From Mycobacterium sp. 1274761.0 (GTDB lineage Bacteria > Actinomycetota > Actinomycetes > Mycobacteriales > Mycobacteriaceae), in assembly GCF_001668615.1 (NCBI RefSeq), contig NZ_LZMC01000100.1:1-52599 (forward strand): a stretch of DNA of 52,599 nt, in the 5' to 3' direction. Every line of letters starts with the position of its first letter. The stretch's first letter is position 1. The translations under genes and the position numbers were made by a program. The notes below the pieces were generated by a model. It was not told where the DNA came from. It saw only the letters and a program-made list of their open reading frames with translations, and searched no databases. Of the stretch, positions 33,034-41,323 are shown piece by piece.

Positions 33034-33848
33034 ACCAGCATCAGCAGATCGCTTGTCCGCCACCAGATCAGCGCGGCGAACACGACTGCAACCGCAACCG
33101 TGGCCCCCACCTGCACCGGACGATGATTTTTGGCGGGCGCGTACGCGTAGGCGAACGCGACGAGTCCACCCGTCACCAGCCCGCCCAGGTGTCCCTGCCA
33201 GCTGATCGACGGCACGGTGAACGTGATGACGAGGTTGATCACGATCATGACGACGACCCAGCGGATGTCGACATTGACCTTCCTGCCCACTACGAATGTC
33301 GCTGCGAACAAACCGAATACGGCGCCCGAGGCGCCCAGCGTCGGCACGTCCAGCGGCGCGAGCAGATAGATCAGCACCGAACCACCCAGCGCGCTCAGTA
33401 GATACAGCGCAGTGAACCGCAGTCGACCCAGCCAGATTTCGAGCGGTGGTCCCACGACGTACAACGCGAACATGTTGAACAAGATGTGGGTCAGGCTGCC
33501 GTGCAGAAAGGCCGACGTCAGCAGCCGGTACAGCTCGCCGTCGGCGACGGCGGGTGACCACATGACGAAGTCCACGTCGGTGCGCGGTGCCGCCGCCTGT
33601 GCGATGAACACCAGCACGTTGAGCGCGATCAACGCATACGTGACCACCGGGTTCGTCGCACGCCACGCGCGCTTCTTGGGTGCGCGCACCGTTTGCGCTG
33701 CCGCGCCCACGCATTCGGCACATTGATGACCGACGGCGGCGTCGCGCATGCACTCCGGGCAGATGTGGCGTTGACACCGCGTGCATTGCACATACGTCGG
33801 CCGGTCGGAATGCCGGTAACACGTCGGGGGGTTGGCAGATCCAGTCAT
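33030..33848 (-). CDS. Rhomboid intramembrane protease with zinc-finger N-terminus
   Basis: A 272-residue protein. Residues 10-46 form a B-box-like zinc finger (C10, H13, C22, C25, C30, C33, H41, C43, C46). Six to seven membrane helices follow. The dyad is S174 in GASGAVFG and H220 in GHLGG; HGSLTHILFNMFAL is the conserved helix-2 motif. It should cut membrane proteins within or near the bilayer. Its substrate is unknown. The beta-lactamase gene, on the same strand, ends 1 base before this start. Confidence 0.9.
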   Translation of the reverse strand: MTGSANPPTCYRHSDRPTYVQCTRCQRHICPECMRDAAVGHQCAECVGAAAQTVRAPKKRAWRATNPVVTYALIALNVLVFIAQAAAPRTDVDFVMWSPAVADGELYRLLTSAFLHGSLTHILFNMFALYVVGPPLEIWLGRLRFTALYLLSALGGSVLIYLLAPLDVPTLGASGAVFGLFAATFVVGRKVNVDIRWVVVMIVINLVITFTVPSISWQGHLGGLVTGGLVAFAYAYAPAKNHRPVQVGATVAVAVVFAALIWWRTSDLLMLV

Positions 33849-33849
33849 G

Positions 33850-34761
33850 TCAGCGACCGAGCAACCAAGGCACCAGCGCCGCGGTGACTTCACCGATCAT
33901 CGGCCGGTTGTTGGGGGCGTTGGGGTCATTGGACTGAGAGCGCGTCATGATCGCCACCAAGATTTTCTCGCCGCCAGGCCCGAAGGCCATGCCGACGTCG
34001 TTGGTGCTGCCGTAATCACCGTTGCCGGTCTTGTCGGCGGTGGTCCACCCGGATGGCAGCCCGGCGCGCATGCTCGATGTTTCGTTGGCGCTCATCCAGT
34101 CCTCGAACTGCTGACGCTGCGGTGGCGCCAACACATCGCCGGTGAGCAGGCGGCGGTATCCGCCGCCGAGCGCATTCGGGGTGCTGGTGTCACGGGGATC
34201 TCCGGGCGTCGCCGAGTTCAACTCGGTCTCCCAGCGATCCAACCGGGACCGGTTGTCACCGATGCTACGAGCGAAATCGGTGATGGCCGTGGGCCCGCCG
34301 ATGGTTTGGAGCAGCAGGTTGCCGGCCGCATTGTCGCTCACCTGCACCGCCGCCGCGCATAGATCGGCGAGTGACATCTGCCCGCCGGCGTTCGGCGCGG
34401 TCCTCGGCGAGTTGGGCAAGGCGGCCTGTACGGGATCGACGAACACCTGGCGGTCCAGTGAAAGCTCACCGTCGGCCACCATCTGCAGCACGCGGGCAGC
34501 GGCGTAGCCCTTGAACGTCGAGCACATCGCGAACGTCTCACCGTCAAGATGCGACATCGTGCGGCCCGAGGCCAGGTCCACGGCGTAGACACCGATCCTG
34601 GCGTTATGCCTGCGCTGAAGCGTTTCGATGCGGTCGTGCGGCGGCGGGACGGGCTCGGCTGGGTCGGCAAGGACGGGCTTCTGCGCGCATGCGGCGAGGC
34701 CAGTCACGGCCAACCCACCGAGAAGCACGCTTCGTCGAGACAGCTGTTTCACCGCTCCCAC
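33850..34761 (-). CDS. Class A beta-lactamase, Tat-exported lipoprotein
   Basis: A 303-residue serine beta-lactamase. The signal contains a twin-arginine stretch (SRRSVLLGG) and a lipobox LAAC with C25, so it is probably Tat-exported and lipid-anchored. The active site is complete: S81-TF-K84, S142-DN, E178 in WETELN and K244-TG. It has SDN where M. tuberculosis BlaC has SDG. It hydrolyses penicillins and cephalosporins. The start is GTG 34761; a second GTG is three codons later. It is placed between pepR and a rhomboid gene, unlike M. tuberculosis blaC. Confidence 0.93.
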   Translation of the reverse strand: MGAVKQLSRRSVLLGGLAVTGLAACAQKPVLADPAEPVPPPHDRIETLQRRHNARIGVYAVDLASGRTMSHLDGETFAMCSTFKGYAAARVLQMVADGELSLDRQVFVDPVQAALPNSPRTAPNAGGQMSLADLCAAAVQVSDNAAGNLLLQTIGGPTAITDFARSIGDNRSRLDRWETELNSATPGDPRDTSTPNALGGGYRRLLTGDVLAPPQRQQFEDWMSANETSSMRAGLPSGWTTADKTGNGDYGSTNDVGMAFGPGGEKILVAIMTRSQSNDPNAPNNRPMIGEVTAALVPWLLGR

Positions 34762-34770
34762 GGTAGGTGA

Positions 34771-36123
34771 TCAGCCCGCCATCGCCCGAAGCGGCTGCGG
34801 CAGCGACTTTTTGGTGCGGTAGGGCCCCAGCACCGCCGCGCCGTAAGGCCTGGTCAGCAGCCGATGTGCCACCGCGTTGACCTCATCGAGGGTGACCTCG
34901 TCGATCATCGACAGCGTCTCGTCGATGCTGCGATGCTCACCGTAATTCAGCTCGCTGCGGCCGATGCGATTCATCCGTGAGCCGGAATCCTCGAGCCCCA
35001 ACACCAGGCCACCCCGCAACGAGCCCTTCGCAATTCGGCACTCGGAGTCGGTGATGCCATCGCGGGCAACGGCTTCCAACACGTCGGCCGTCACACGGGC
35101 CACTTCGGCAAAGCGGTCGGGTAGGCAGGCTGCATAGACCGACAACGCGCCGCTGTCGGAGAAGGTGTCCACCGTCGAATACACCGAGTACGCCAACCCG
35201 CGCGTCTCGCGAATCTCTTGGAACAGGCGCGAACTCAGGCCGCCGCCCAACGCAGTGTTCAACACGGACAATGCCCAGCGGTGCTTCCAGTGTCTACCTG
35301 GCACGCGCACGCCCAGCGACATGTGGGTCTGCTCGGCGTCGCGGGTGACCACCTCGAGCGACGGTTGACCCGTGACGCGGGTGGTGCCCTTGCGCGGCAG
35401 CACCGCGGTGCGATCACGCACCAGGTGGCGACCGAAATGCTCGCGCACCAACCGGACCACATCGTCATGGTTGACATTGCCGGCGACCGCCACCACCATC
35501 CGTTCGGGCGTGTAGCGCCGGACATGGAACGAATGCAGCTGCGAGCGAGTCATCGCCGAAACCGAGGCGGCGCTGCCGATCACGGGTCGTCCGACCGGAT
35601 GCGCACCGAAGACCGCCGACAGGAAGACATCGCCAAGCGTGTCCTCCGGGTCGTCGTCGCGCATGGCGATCTCCTCGAGCACGACGGCGCGTTCGAGTTC
35701 GACGTCCTCGCTGGCGCACACGCCGCGCAGCACCACGTCGGCGACCAGGTCGACAGCGAGTTCGAGGTCGCTGTCGAGCACGTGCGCGTAATAGCAGGTG
35801 TGCTCCCGAGAGGTGAACGCATTCAGCTCGCCGCCGACCGCGTCCACCTCCTGGGCGATGTCCATCGCGCTCCGCGTCGGCGTGGCCTTGAACAGCAAGT
35901 GCTCGAGAAAGTGCGCGGCGCCTGCGACGCTGGGCCCCTCGTCGCGCGAACCGACGCCCACCCACACCCCGACCGACGCGGAGCGCACGGAGGGGATGTA
36001 TTCGGTGACGACGCGCAGTCCACCGGGCAGGGTGGTGCGCCGCACTGTGGTCTTGGTCGTGGACTCGTTACCACGGCGGACCCGTCGCAGGCCCGCCGTG
36101 CCGCTAGCTGCCGGTCGTGGCAT
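34771..36123 (-). CDS. pepR: M16 family zinc protease PepR
   Basis: A 450-residue M16 peptidase. The inverted zinc motif HFLEH is near residue 71, and the third ligand Glu lies in the ELERAVVLEEIAMRDDDPED helix about 75 residues later. The C-terminal half has the usual GGGLSSRLFQEIRETRGLAYSV. It corresponds to Rv2782c. It starts inside the end of pnp (20-base overlap) and follows it on the same strand, the conserved pnp-pepR pairing. It is likely a cytoplasmic processing protease. Confidence 0.93.
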   Translation of the reverse strand: MPRPAASGTAGLRRVRRGNESTTKTTVRRTTLPGGLRVVTEYIPSVRSASVGVWVGVGSRDEGPSVAGAAHFLEHLLFKATPTRSAMDIAQEVDAVGGELNAFTSREHTCYYAHVLDSDLELAVDLVADVVLRGVCASEDVELERAVVLEEIAMRDDDPEDTLGDVFLSAVFGAHPVGRPVIGSAASVSAMTRSQLHSFHVRRYTPERMVVAVAGNVNHDDVVRLVREHFGRHLVRDRTAVLPRKGTTRVTGQPSLEVVTRDAEQTHMSLGVRVPGRHWKHRWALSVLNTALGGGLSSRLFQEIRETRGLAYSVYSTVDTFSDSGALSVYAACLPDRFAEVARVTADVLEAVARDGITDSECRIAKGSLRGGLVLGLEDSGSRMNRIGRSELNYGEHRSIDETLSMIDEVTLDEVNAVAHRLLTRPYGAAVLGPYRTKKSLPQPLRAMAG

Positions 36124-38371
36124 CGACAGGCGAATCGGCCGACGAGGCGTCCGCGGTGGTCTCTTCCTCGGCGACGAGGACGAGTGAGATCTTGCCGCGG
36201 TTGTCGATATCGGCGATCTCCACCCGCAGCTTGTCGCCGACCTTCACGACATCCTCGACCTTGGCGATGCGCTTGCCGCGGCCGAGCTTGCTGATGTGCA
36301 CCAGGCCGTCGCGGCCCGGCAGCAGCGACACGAACGCGCCGAAATCCGTTGTCTTGACCACGGTTCCGAGGAACCGCTCCCCAACCTTGGGCAGCTGCGG
36401 GTTGGCGATTGCGTTGATCTTGTCGATCGCCGCCTGCGCCGACGGTCCGTCGGTGGCGCCGACGAACACGGTGCCGTCGTCCTCGATCGAGATCTGGGCG
36501 CCGGTCTCCTCGGTGATCGAGTTGATCATCTTGCCCTTGGGCCCGATCACCTCGCCGATCTTGTCGACAGGAACCTTGATCGCGGTGACGCGCGGCGCAT
36601 ACGGGCTCATCTCGTCGGGGCCGTCGATGGCCTCGGCCATCACCTCGAGGATGGTCAGCCGCGCATCCTTGGCCTGCGACAGCGCACCGGCCAGCACCGT
36701 CGACGGAATGCCGTCGAGCTTGGTGTCCAGCTGCAGCGCGGTGACGAAGTCCTTGGTGCCCGCGACCTTGAAGTCCATGTCGCCGAAGGCATCTTCGGCG
36801 CCGAGGATGTCGGTCAGCGCGACGAAGCGTCGCTCGGTGCCGCCACCGTCGATTTCGATGTCGTCGGACACCAGACCCATCGCGATGCCGGCGACGGGCG
36901 CCTTCAACGGAACGCCGGCGTTCAGCAGCGCCAGGGTGGACGCGCACACCGAACCCATCGACGTGGAGCCGTTGGAGCCCAACGCTTCTGACACCTGACG
37001 GATGGCGTACGGGAACTCCTCGATGCTGGGGAGCACCGGGATCAAGGCCCGCTCCGCCAGCGCGCCGTGGCCGATTTCGCGGCGTTTCGGCGAACCGACA
37101 CGGCCGGTCTCACCGGTCGAATACGGCGGAAAGTTGTAGTGGTGCATGTAGCGCTTGGTGGTCTCCGGTCCCAGCGAGTCGATCTGCTGGGCCATCTTCA
37201 TCATGTCCAGCGTGGTGATGCCCAGGATCTGGGTTTCACCACGTTCGAACAGCGCGCTGCCGTGCGCCCGCGGCACCACGGCCACCTCTGCCGACAGGGC
37301 GCGGATGTCGGTGATGCCGCGACCGTCGATCCGGAAGTGATCGGTCAGAATCCGTTGCCGGACAAGCTTTTTGGTCAGCGACCGGAACGCGGCGCCGATC
37401 TCCTTCTCGCGGCCGGCGTACTGTTCGGCCAACCTCTCGAGTACCTCTACCTTGATCTCGTCGGTGCGGTCGTTGCGTTCGGTCTTGCCGGCGATGGTCA
37501 GCGCCTCTGACAAGGCGTCGGTGGCCACCGAAGACACCGAGTAGTACACGTCGTCGCCGTAGTCCGGGAAGACGGGGTACTCGCCGGTGGGCTTCGCGGC
37601 GCGCTCGGCCAGCCCTTGCTGCGCCTCGCACAAAACGCGGATGAACGGCTTGGCGGCCTCGAGACCCTCGGCGACGACCGTCTCCGTCGGCGCCTGCGCG
37701 CCACCGGCGACGAGCTCGATGACGCTCTCGGTGGCTTCGGCCTCGACCATCATGATCGCGACGTCTTCGTTTCCGGGGTCACCCACCACCCGGCCCGCGA
37801 CGACCATGTCGAACACCGCCCGCTCGAGCTGTTCGACGGTCGGGAAAGCGACCCAGGTGCCGTCGATCAGGGCGATGCGCGTGCCGCCGACGGGACCCGA
37901 GAACGGCAGGCCCGCCAGCTGGGTGGAGGCCGACGCGGCATTGATGGCCAGCACATCGTAAAGATCGTTGGGGTCGAGCGACAGCACCGTGACAACGACC
38001 TGGATCTCATTGCGCAGCCCGTCGACGAACGACGGCCGCAGCGGCCGGTCGATCAGGCGGCAGGTCAGGATGGCATCCGTGGACGGGCGTCCCTCGCGAC
38101 GGAAGAAGGAGCCGGGAATGCGCCCGGCGGCATACATGCGCTCTTCGACGTCGACCGTCAGCGGGAAGAAGTCGAAGTGGTCTTTGGGATTCTTGCTGGC
38201 GGTGGTCGCCGACAGGAGCATGGTCTCGTCGTCGAGGTAGGCGACGGCAGACCCTGCGGCCTGCTGGGCAAGGCGTCCGGTCTCGAAGCGGATGGTGCGC
38301 TTGCCGAAGTCTCCGTTGTCGATCACGGCGGTCGCTTCGAAGACCCCGTCCTCAATTTCTGCAACAGACAT
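36104..38371 (-). CDS. pnp: Polynucleotide phosphorylase (GpsI)
   Basis: A 755-residue PNPase. It has two RNase PH domains (FETGRLAQQAAGSAV with FFPLTVDVEERMYAAG; then ALFERGETQILG, and the active-site stretch VCASTLALLNAGVPLKAPVAGIAMGL). A KH domain follows (KIGEVIGPKGKMINSI), then an S1 domain (GTVVKTTDFGAFVSLLPGRDGLVHIS) and an acidic tail. It degrades RNA by phosphorolysis in the degradosome with RNase E/J. The start ATG gives MSVAEIEDGV. It lies downstream of rpsO with a 304-base gap. Confidence 0.96.
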   Translation of the reverse strand: MSVAEIEDGVFEATAVIDNGDFGKRTIRFETGRLAQQAAGSAVAYLDDETMLLSATTASKNPKDHFDFFPLTVDVEERMYAAGRIPGSFFRREGRPSTDAILTCRLIDRPLRPSFVDGLRNEIQVVVTVLSLDPNDLYDVLAINAASASTQLAGLPFSGPVGGTRIALIDGTWVAFPTVEQLERAVFDMVVAGRVVGDPGNEDVAIMMVEAEATESVIELVAGGAQAPTETVVAEGLEAAKPFIRVLCEAQQGLAERAAKPTGEYPVFPDYGDDVYYSVSSVATDALSEALTIAGKTERNDRTDEIKVEVLERLAEQYAGREKEIGAAFRSLTKKLVRQRILTDHFRIDGRGITDIRALSAEVAVVPRAHGSALFERGETQILGITTLDMMKMAQQIDSLGPETTKRYMHHYNFPPYSTGETGRVGSPKRREIGHGALAERALIPVLPSIEEFPYAIRQVSEALGSNGSTSMGSVCASTLALLNAGVPLKAPVAGIAMGLVSDDIEIDGGGTERRFVALTDILGAEDAFGDMDFKVAGTKDFVTALQLDTKLDGIPSTVLAGALSQAKDARLTILEVMAEAIDGPDEMSPYAPRVTAIKVPVDKIGEVIGPKGKMINSITEETGAQISIEDDGTVFVGATDGPSAQAAIDKINAIANPQLPKVGERFLGTVVKTTDFGAFVSLLPGRDGLVHISKLGRGKRIAKVEDVVKVGDKLRVEIADIDNRGKISLVLVAEEETTADASSADSPVDATTGS

Positions 38372-38675
38372 AGGTGTCCGTAAGGCCTCTCTGGCTCTGT
38401 TCAACTGTTTTGCGTCGTCACGCTCAGAAAAGCCGAGCAGCCTGCCAGACCACGGGCCTTGATACGGCTACGGCCGTCGATCGAAGCGGCCGGAGAAGTC
38501 TCCCCGGCAGCCACTACCGAAGACCGCCCGATCAGGCGGGGTCCGCCAGGGACGCGCCGGAGCGGTGCACGCGGAACTGCGAGAACCGCACCGATTGTTC
38601 GTGCCGGGTAATCCGGCTGACGAACGCATTTATGCTACACCGCGGGTATACCGCGGCCACCAGCATGGACTGCGC
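38372..38675. other. 304-base rpsO-pnp intergenic region
   Basis: No gene is supported here. It contains a small hairpin (CCGCC, 6-base loop, GGCGG at 38524-38539) without a T tract, and AT-richer patches near 38590-38650 just downstream of the rpsO stop. It probably holds the pnp promoter and 5' leader. In other bacteria pnp autoregulates through a structured leader. M. tuberculosis has a lipoprotein gene (lppU) at this place, and it is absent here. Confidence 0.5.
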
Positions 38676-38945
38676 TCAGCGGCGCAAGCCGAGCCGGTCG
38701 ATCAGGGAGCGGTAACGTTCCACGTCGACCTGGGCGACGTACTTCAGCAGCCGACGGCGACGGCCGACGAGCAGCAGCAGTCCACGCCGCGAGTGGTGGT
38801 CGTGCTTGTGCACCTTGAGGTGCTCGGTCAGGTCGGCGATGCGCTTGGTCAACAACGCGACCTGGGCCTCCGGCGAGCCGGTGTCGGTGTCATGCAGGCC
38901 GTAGGAGCCCAGAATGTCTTTTTTCTGCTCGGCAGTAAGCGCCAC
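38676..38945 (-). CDS. rpsO: 30S ribosomal protein S15
   Basis: An 89-residue S15. The pattern is complete: ALTAEQKKDILGSYGLHDTDTGSPEAQVALL, then LTEHLKVHKHDHHSRRGLL and the C-terminal LKYVAQVDVERYRSLIDRLGLRR. It binds 16S rRNA in the platform and bridges to 23S rRNA. The start is GTG (38945). It has 120 bases to ribF upstream and 304 to pnp downstream. Confidence 0.97.
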   Translation of the reverse strand: MALTAEQKKDILGSYGLHDTDTGSPEAQVALLTKRIADLTEHLKVHKHDHHSRRGLLLLVGRRRRLLKYVAQVDVERYRSLIDRLGLRR

Positions 38946-39065
38946 GAAACAATCTCCATCGATAAGTCCGCGAGGATCATCTTCGGCGTGGCCACCGCGA
39001 ACTGCAGCACACGCTTGGTCGGCGTGAAGTTTAGCAGCGACCCAGGTGAGCTGCGAAATCGCGGC

Positions 39066-40040
39066 TTACTGGGCGGCCAGGATGGTGCGGGCGCGCTCGG
39101 TGTCGCCACCCATGGCCGCAATCAGATCGTCGGCCGAATCGAAGCGCTCCTGGCCACGGATGCGGGCGACGAAGTCCACCGCGACGTGCTGTCCGTACAG
39201 GTCAGCCTCGGTGTCCAGGACAAACGCCTCGACGGTGCGCGTGCGTCCGGAGAACGTCGGGTTTGTGCCGATCGACACCGCGGCCTGATAGCGCTCACCC
39301 GGCACGACGCTTCCCATCACCGGGCCGTGGCCCAAGACGGTGAACCATGCGGCGTACACCCCGTCGGCGGGGATCGCCGAGTACATCGGCGGCGCGACGT
39401 TGGCCGTCGGATAGCCCAGCACTTTGCCGCGGCCCTCGCCGCGGACCACCACGCCCTCGACCCGGTGTGGCCGGCCCAGAGCTTCCGCGGCGGCCACGAC
39501 ATCGCCGGCGTCCACGCAGGCCCGGATGTAGGTCGAGGAGAAGGTGACGGTTTCGTCGCGGTGGTGCTCCGCGACGAGCGACATGCCTTCCACTGCGAAG
39601 CCGAACCGCTCCCCTGCCTTGCGCAGCAGGTCGACGGTGCCGGCTGCCTTCTTGCCGAACGTGAAATTCTCCCCGACCACGACCTCGACGACGTGCAGGT
39701 GCTCGACCAGCAGCTCGTGGATGTAGCGCTCGGGGGTGAGCTTCATGAAGTCCGACGTGAACGGCATGACGAGGAAGACGTCGATGCCCAGTTCCTCGAC
39801 GAGCTCGGCCCGGCGGGTCAGCGTGGTCAGCTGCGCGGGATGGCTGCCGGGGAAGACCACCTCCATGGGATGCGGGTCGAACGTCATCAACACCGTCGGC
39901 ACGCCGCGGGACCGGCCCGCTTTCACCGCATGGTTGATCAGCTCCTGATGCCCGCGATGAACCCCGTCGAACACGCCGATGGTGAGCACGCATCGACCCC
40001 AGTCCGTGGGGATCTCGTCCTGGCCTCGCCAGCGCTGCAC
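39066..40040 (-). CDS. ribF: Bifunctional riboflavin kinase / FAD synthetase
   Basis: A 324-residue RibF. The N-terminal FMN adenylyltransferase domain has LTIGVFDGVHRGHQELI (HxGH-like nucleotide site) and TFSSTYIR. The C-terminal riboflavin kinase domain starts about residue 190 (VEGVVVRGEGRGKVLGYPTANV), with GTNPTF and the catalytic Glu in VEAFVLD. It makes FMN and FAD from riboflavin. GTG 40040 (VQRWRGQDEIP) matches the M. tuberculosis start. Confidence 0.95.
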   Translation of the reverse strand: MQRWRGQDEIPTDWGRCVLTIGVFDGVHRGHQELINHAVKAGRSRGVPTVLMTFDPHPMEVVFPGSHPAQLTTLTRRAELVEELGIDVFLVMPFTSDFMKLTPERYIHELLVEHLHVVEVVVGENFTFGKKAAGTVDLLRKAGERFGFAVEGMSLVAEHHRDETVTFSSTYIRACVDAGDVVAAAEALGRPHRVEGVVVRGEGRGKVLGYPTANVAPPMYSAIPADGVYAAWFTVLGHGPVMGSVVPGERYQAAVSIGTNPTFSGRTRTVEAFVLDTEADLYGQHVAVDFVARIRGQERFDSADDLIAAMGGDTERARTILAAQ

Positions 40041-40107
40041 AGGGGCAAGCCTACGGCGCGCCGACGGGCCCGGCTGCTTCACATCCCCAGATCAAATGAC
40101 CATTGCC

Positions 40108-40113
40108 TAAACT
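40108..40113 (+). promoter_or_regulatory. Candidate -10 element for leaderless sirR
   Basis: TAAACT ends 8 bases before the GTG of sirR, and no ribosome-binding site is present. This spacing suggests transcription starting at the start codon. The AT-rich stretch at 40090-40120 stands out from the surrounding GC-rich sequence. Confidence 0.45.
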
Positions 40114-40121
40114 TTGTACTC

Positions 40122-40826
40122 GTGAGCCCGAACGGTGACCCGCGCGACCTGACCGCAGTCGCCCAGGATTACCTGAAGACCATCTGGACCGCGCAGGAGT
40201 GGTCGCTGGAGAAGGTGAGCACGAAAATGCTCGCCGAACGGATCGGCGTGTCGGCCAGCACGGCGTCGGAGTCCATCCGCAAGCTCGCCGATCAGGGCCT
40301 GGTCGACCACGAGAAGTACGGCGCGGTGACGCTGACCGAGGCGGGTCGCAAGGCCGCGCTGGCGATGGTGCGCAGGCACCGGCTGATGGAGACGTTCCTG
40401 GTCCGGGTGCTCGGCTACAGCTGGGACGAGGTGCACGACGAGGCCGAAATTCTCGAGCACGCGGTGTCCGACCGGATGCTCGATCGCATCGACGCCAAGC
40501 TCGGCTATCCGAAGCGCGATCCGCACGGCGACCCGATCCCTGCGGCCGACGGCCACGTCCCCACACCCGACGCGCGGCAACTGTCGGTCTGCGAGGACGG
40601 CGACACCGGGACGGTGGCCCGCATCTCCGACGCCGACCCCGAAATGCTGCGCTATTTCGACAGCGTCGGCATCACGCTGGATTCGCGGCTGATGGTGCTG
40701 GCGCGCCGTGACTTCGCCGGCATGATCTCCGTCGCGGTCAAACCGGCCGACGCCAAGGAGAATGACCCGGGCAGCACGGTGGATCTGGGCAGCCCTGCCG
40801 CAGAAGCGATCTGGGTCGTCGGCTGA
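40122..40826 (+). CDS. sirR: DtxR/MntR-family metal-dependent repressor SirR
   Basis: A 234-residue DtxR-type regulator (Rv2788-like). The winged helix is at residues 5-65 (LAERIGVSASTASESIRKLADQGLV). The metal/dimer domain includes RRHRLMETFLVRVLGYSWDEVHDEAEILEHAVSD with its His/Glu ligands. A C-terminal FeoA/SH3-like domain covers about 150-230 (CEDGDTGTVARISD). It likely represses metal-uptake genes when Mn or Fe is bound. The start is GTG. It is divergent from ribF. Confidence 0.92.
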   Translation: MSPNGDPRDLTAVAQDYLKTIWTAQEWSLEKVSTKMLAERIGVSASTASESIRKLADQGLVDHEKYGAVTLTEAGRKAALAMVRRHRLMETFLVRVLGYSWDEVHDEAEILEHAVSDRMLDRIDAKLGYPKRDPHGDPIPAADGHVPTPDARQLSVCEDGDTGTVARISDADPEMLRYFDSVGITLDSRLMVLARRDFAGMISVAVKPADAKENDPGSTVDLGSPAAEAIWVVG

Positions 40827-40910
40827 CCGCTGTGCGGTCATCGACACTGCTCTGCCGGCGGAGAAGTGCGAGTGGACGCCGCCCTCAGCGCAGTCTCAAC
40901 GGCGTTCAGC

Positions 40911-41312
40911 TCACGCCGCGACGGCCTCTTGCTTGAGGTTGGCGGCGCGGACCAGGACGGTCAGCACCACGGCCATGATGAGCAGCGCCGGCACGTCACC
41001 CCACAGATGACCCATGTGGTGGCCGTCGTGGCCGAACGACTGCACCGCCATGATCACCGCGTGCACCACCGACGACCATACGACGAACCAGATGAAGGTC
41101 AGGTTCGCCTCGGGCTTGCGGGCGGCGATGAGCAGGAAGACGCCGATGGTGAGGTACAGGCCGACGATCATCATGAAGTACTGGGAGTCGTACGGGGCGC
41201 CGTGATGCCACGCCCACCCCGACGGCCAGACCACCGCCAATGGGTAGAGCAGCAGCGCGACGACGCCGAATATGGCCAGGGCCAGCTGCAGAAGTCGGTA
41301 AGGGGTCGTCAA
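40911..41312 (-). CDS. DUF6632 family four-helix membrane protein
   Basis: A 133-residue membrane protein with four helices (about 8-28, 45-63, 70-90 and 105-125). Notable are WPSGWAWHHG in the first loop, FLLIAARKPEANLTFIWFVVWSSVVHAVIMAVQ across helices 2-3, and a His-rich loop SFGHDGHHMGHLWGD before helix 4. These fit the DUF6632 family of unknown function. The start is TTG at 41312. It follows truB by 11 bases on the same strand. Confidence 0.75.
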   Translation of the reverse strand: MTTPYRLLQLALAIFGVVALLLYPLAVVWPSGWAWHHGAPYDSQYFMMIVGLYLTIGVFLLIAARKPEANLTFIWFVVWSSVVHAVIMAVQSFGHDGHHMGHLWGDVPALLIMAVVLTVLVRAANLKQEAVAA

Positions 41313-41323
41313 GGCGCGCTCCT

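Noticed and set aside
38524..38539. Hairpin CCGCC/GGCGG as an rpsO terminator
   Set aside because: The stem is only 5 base pairs and no T tract follows on either strand, so I mention it only within the intergenic entry.
38565..40121. Very long plus-strand open frame running into sirR
   Set aside because: It is antisense to rpsO and ribF, whose proteins are unmistakable. Only the part from the GTG at 40122 matches a real family.
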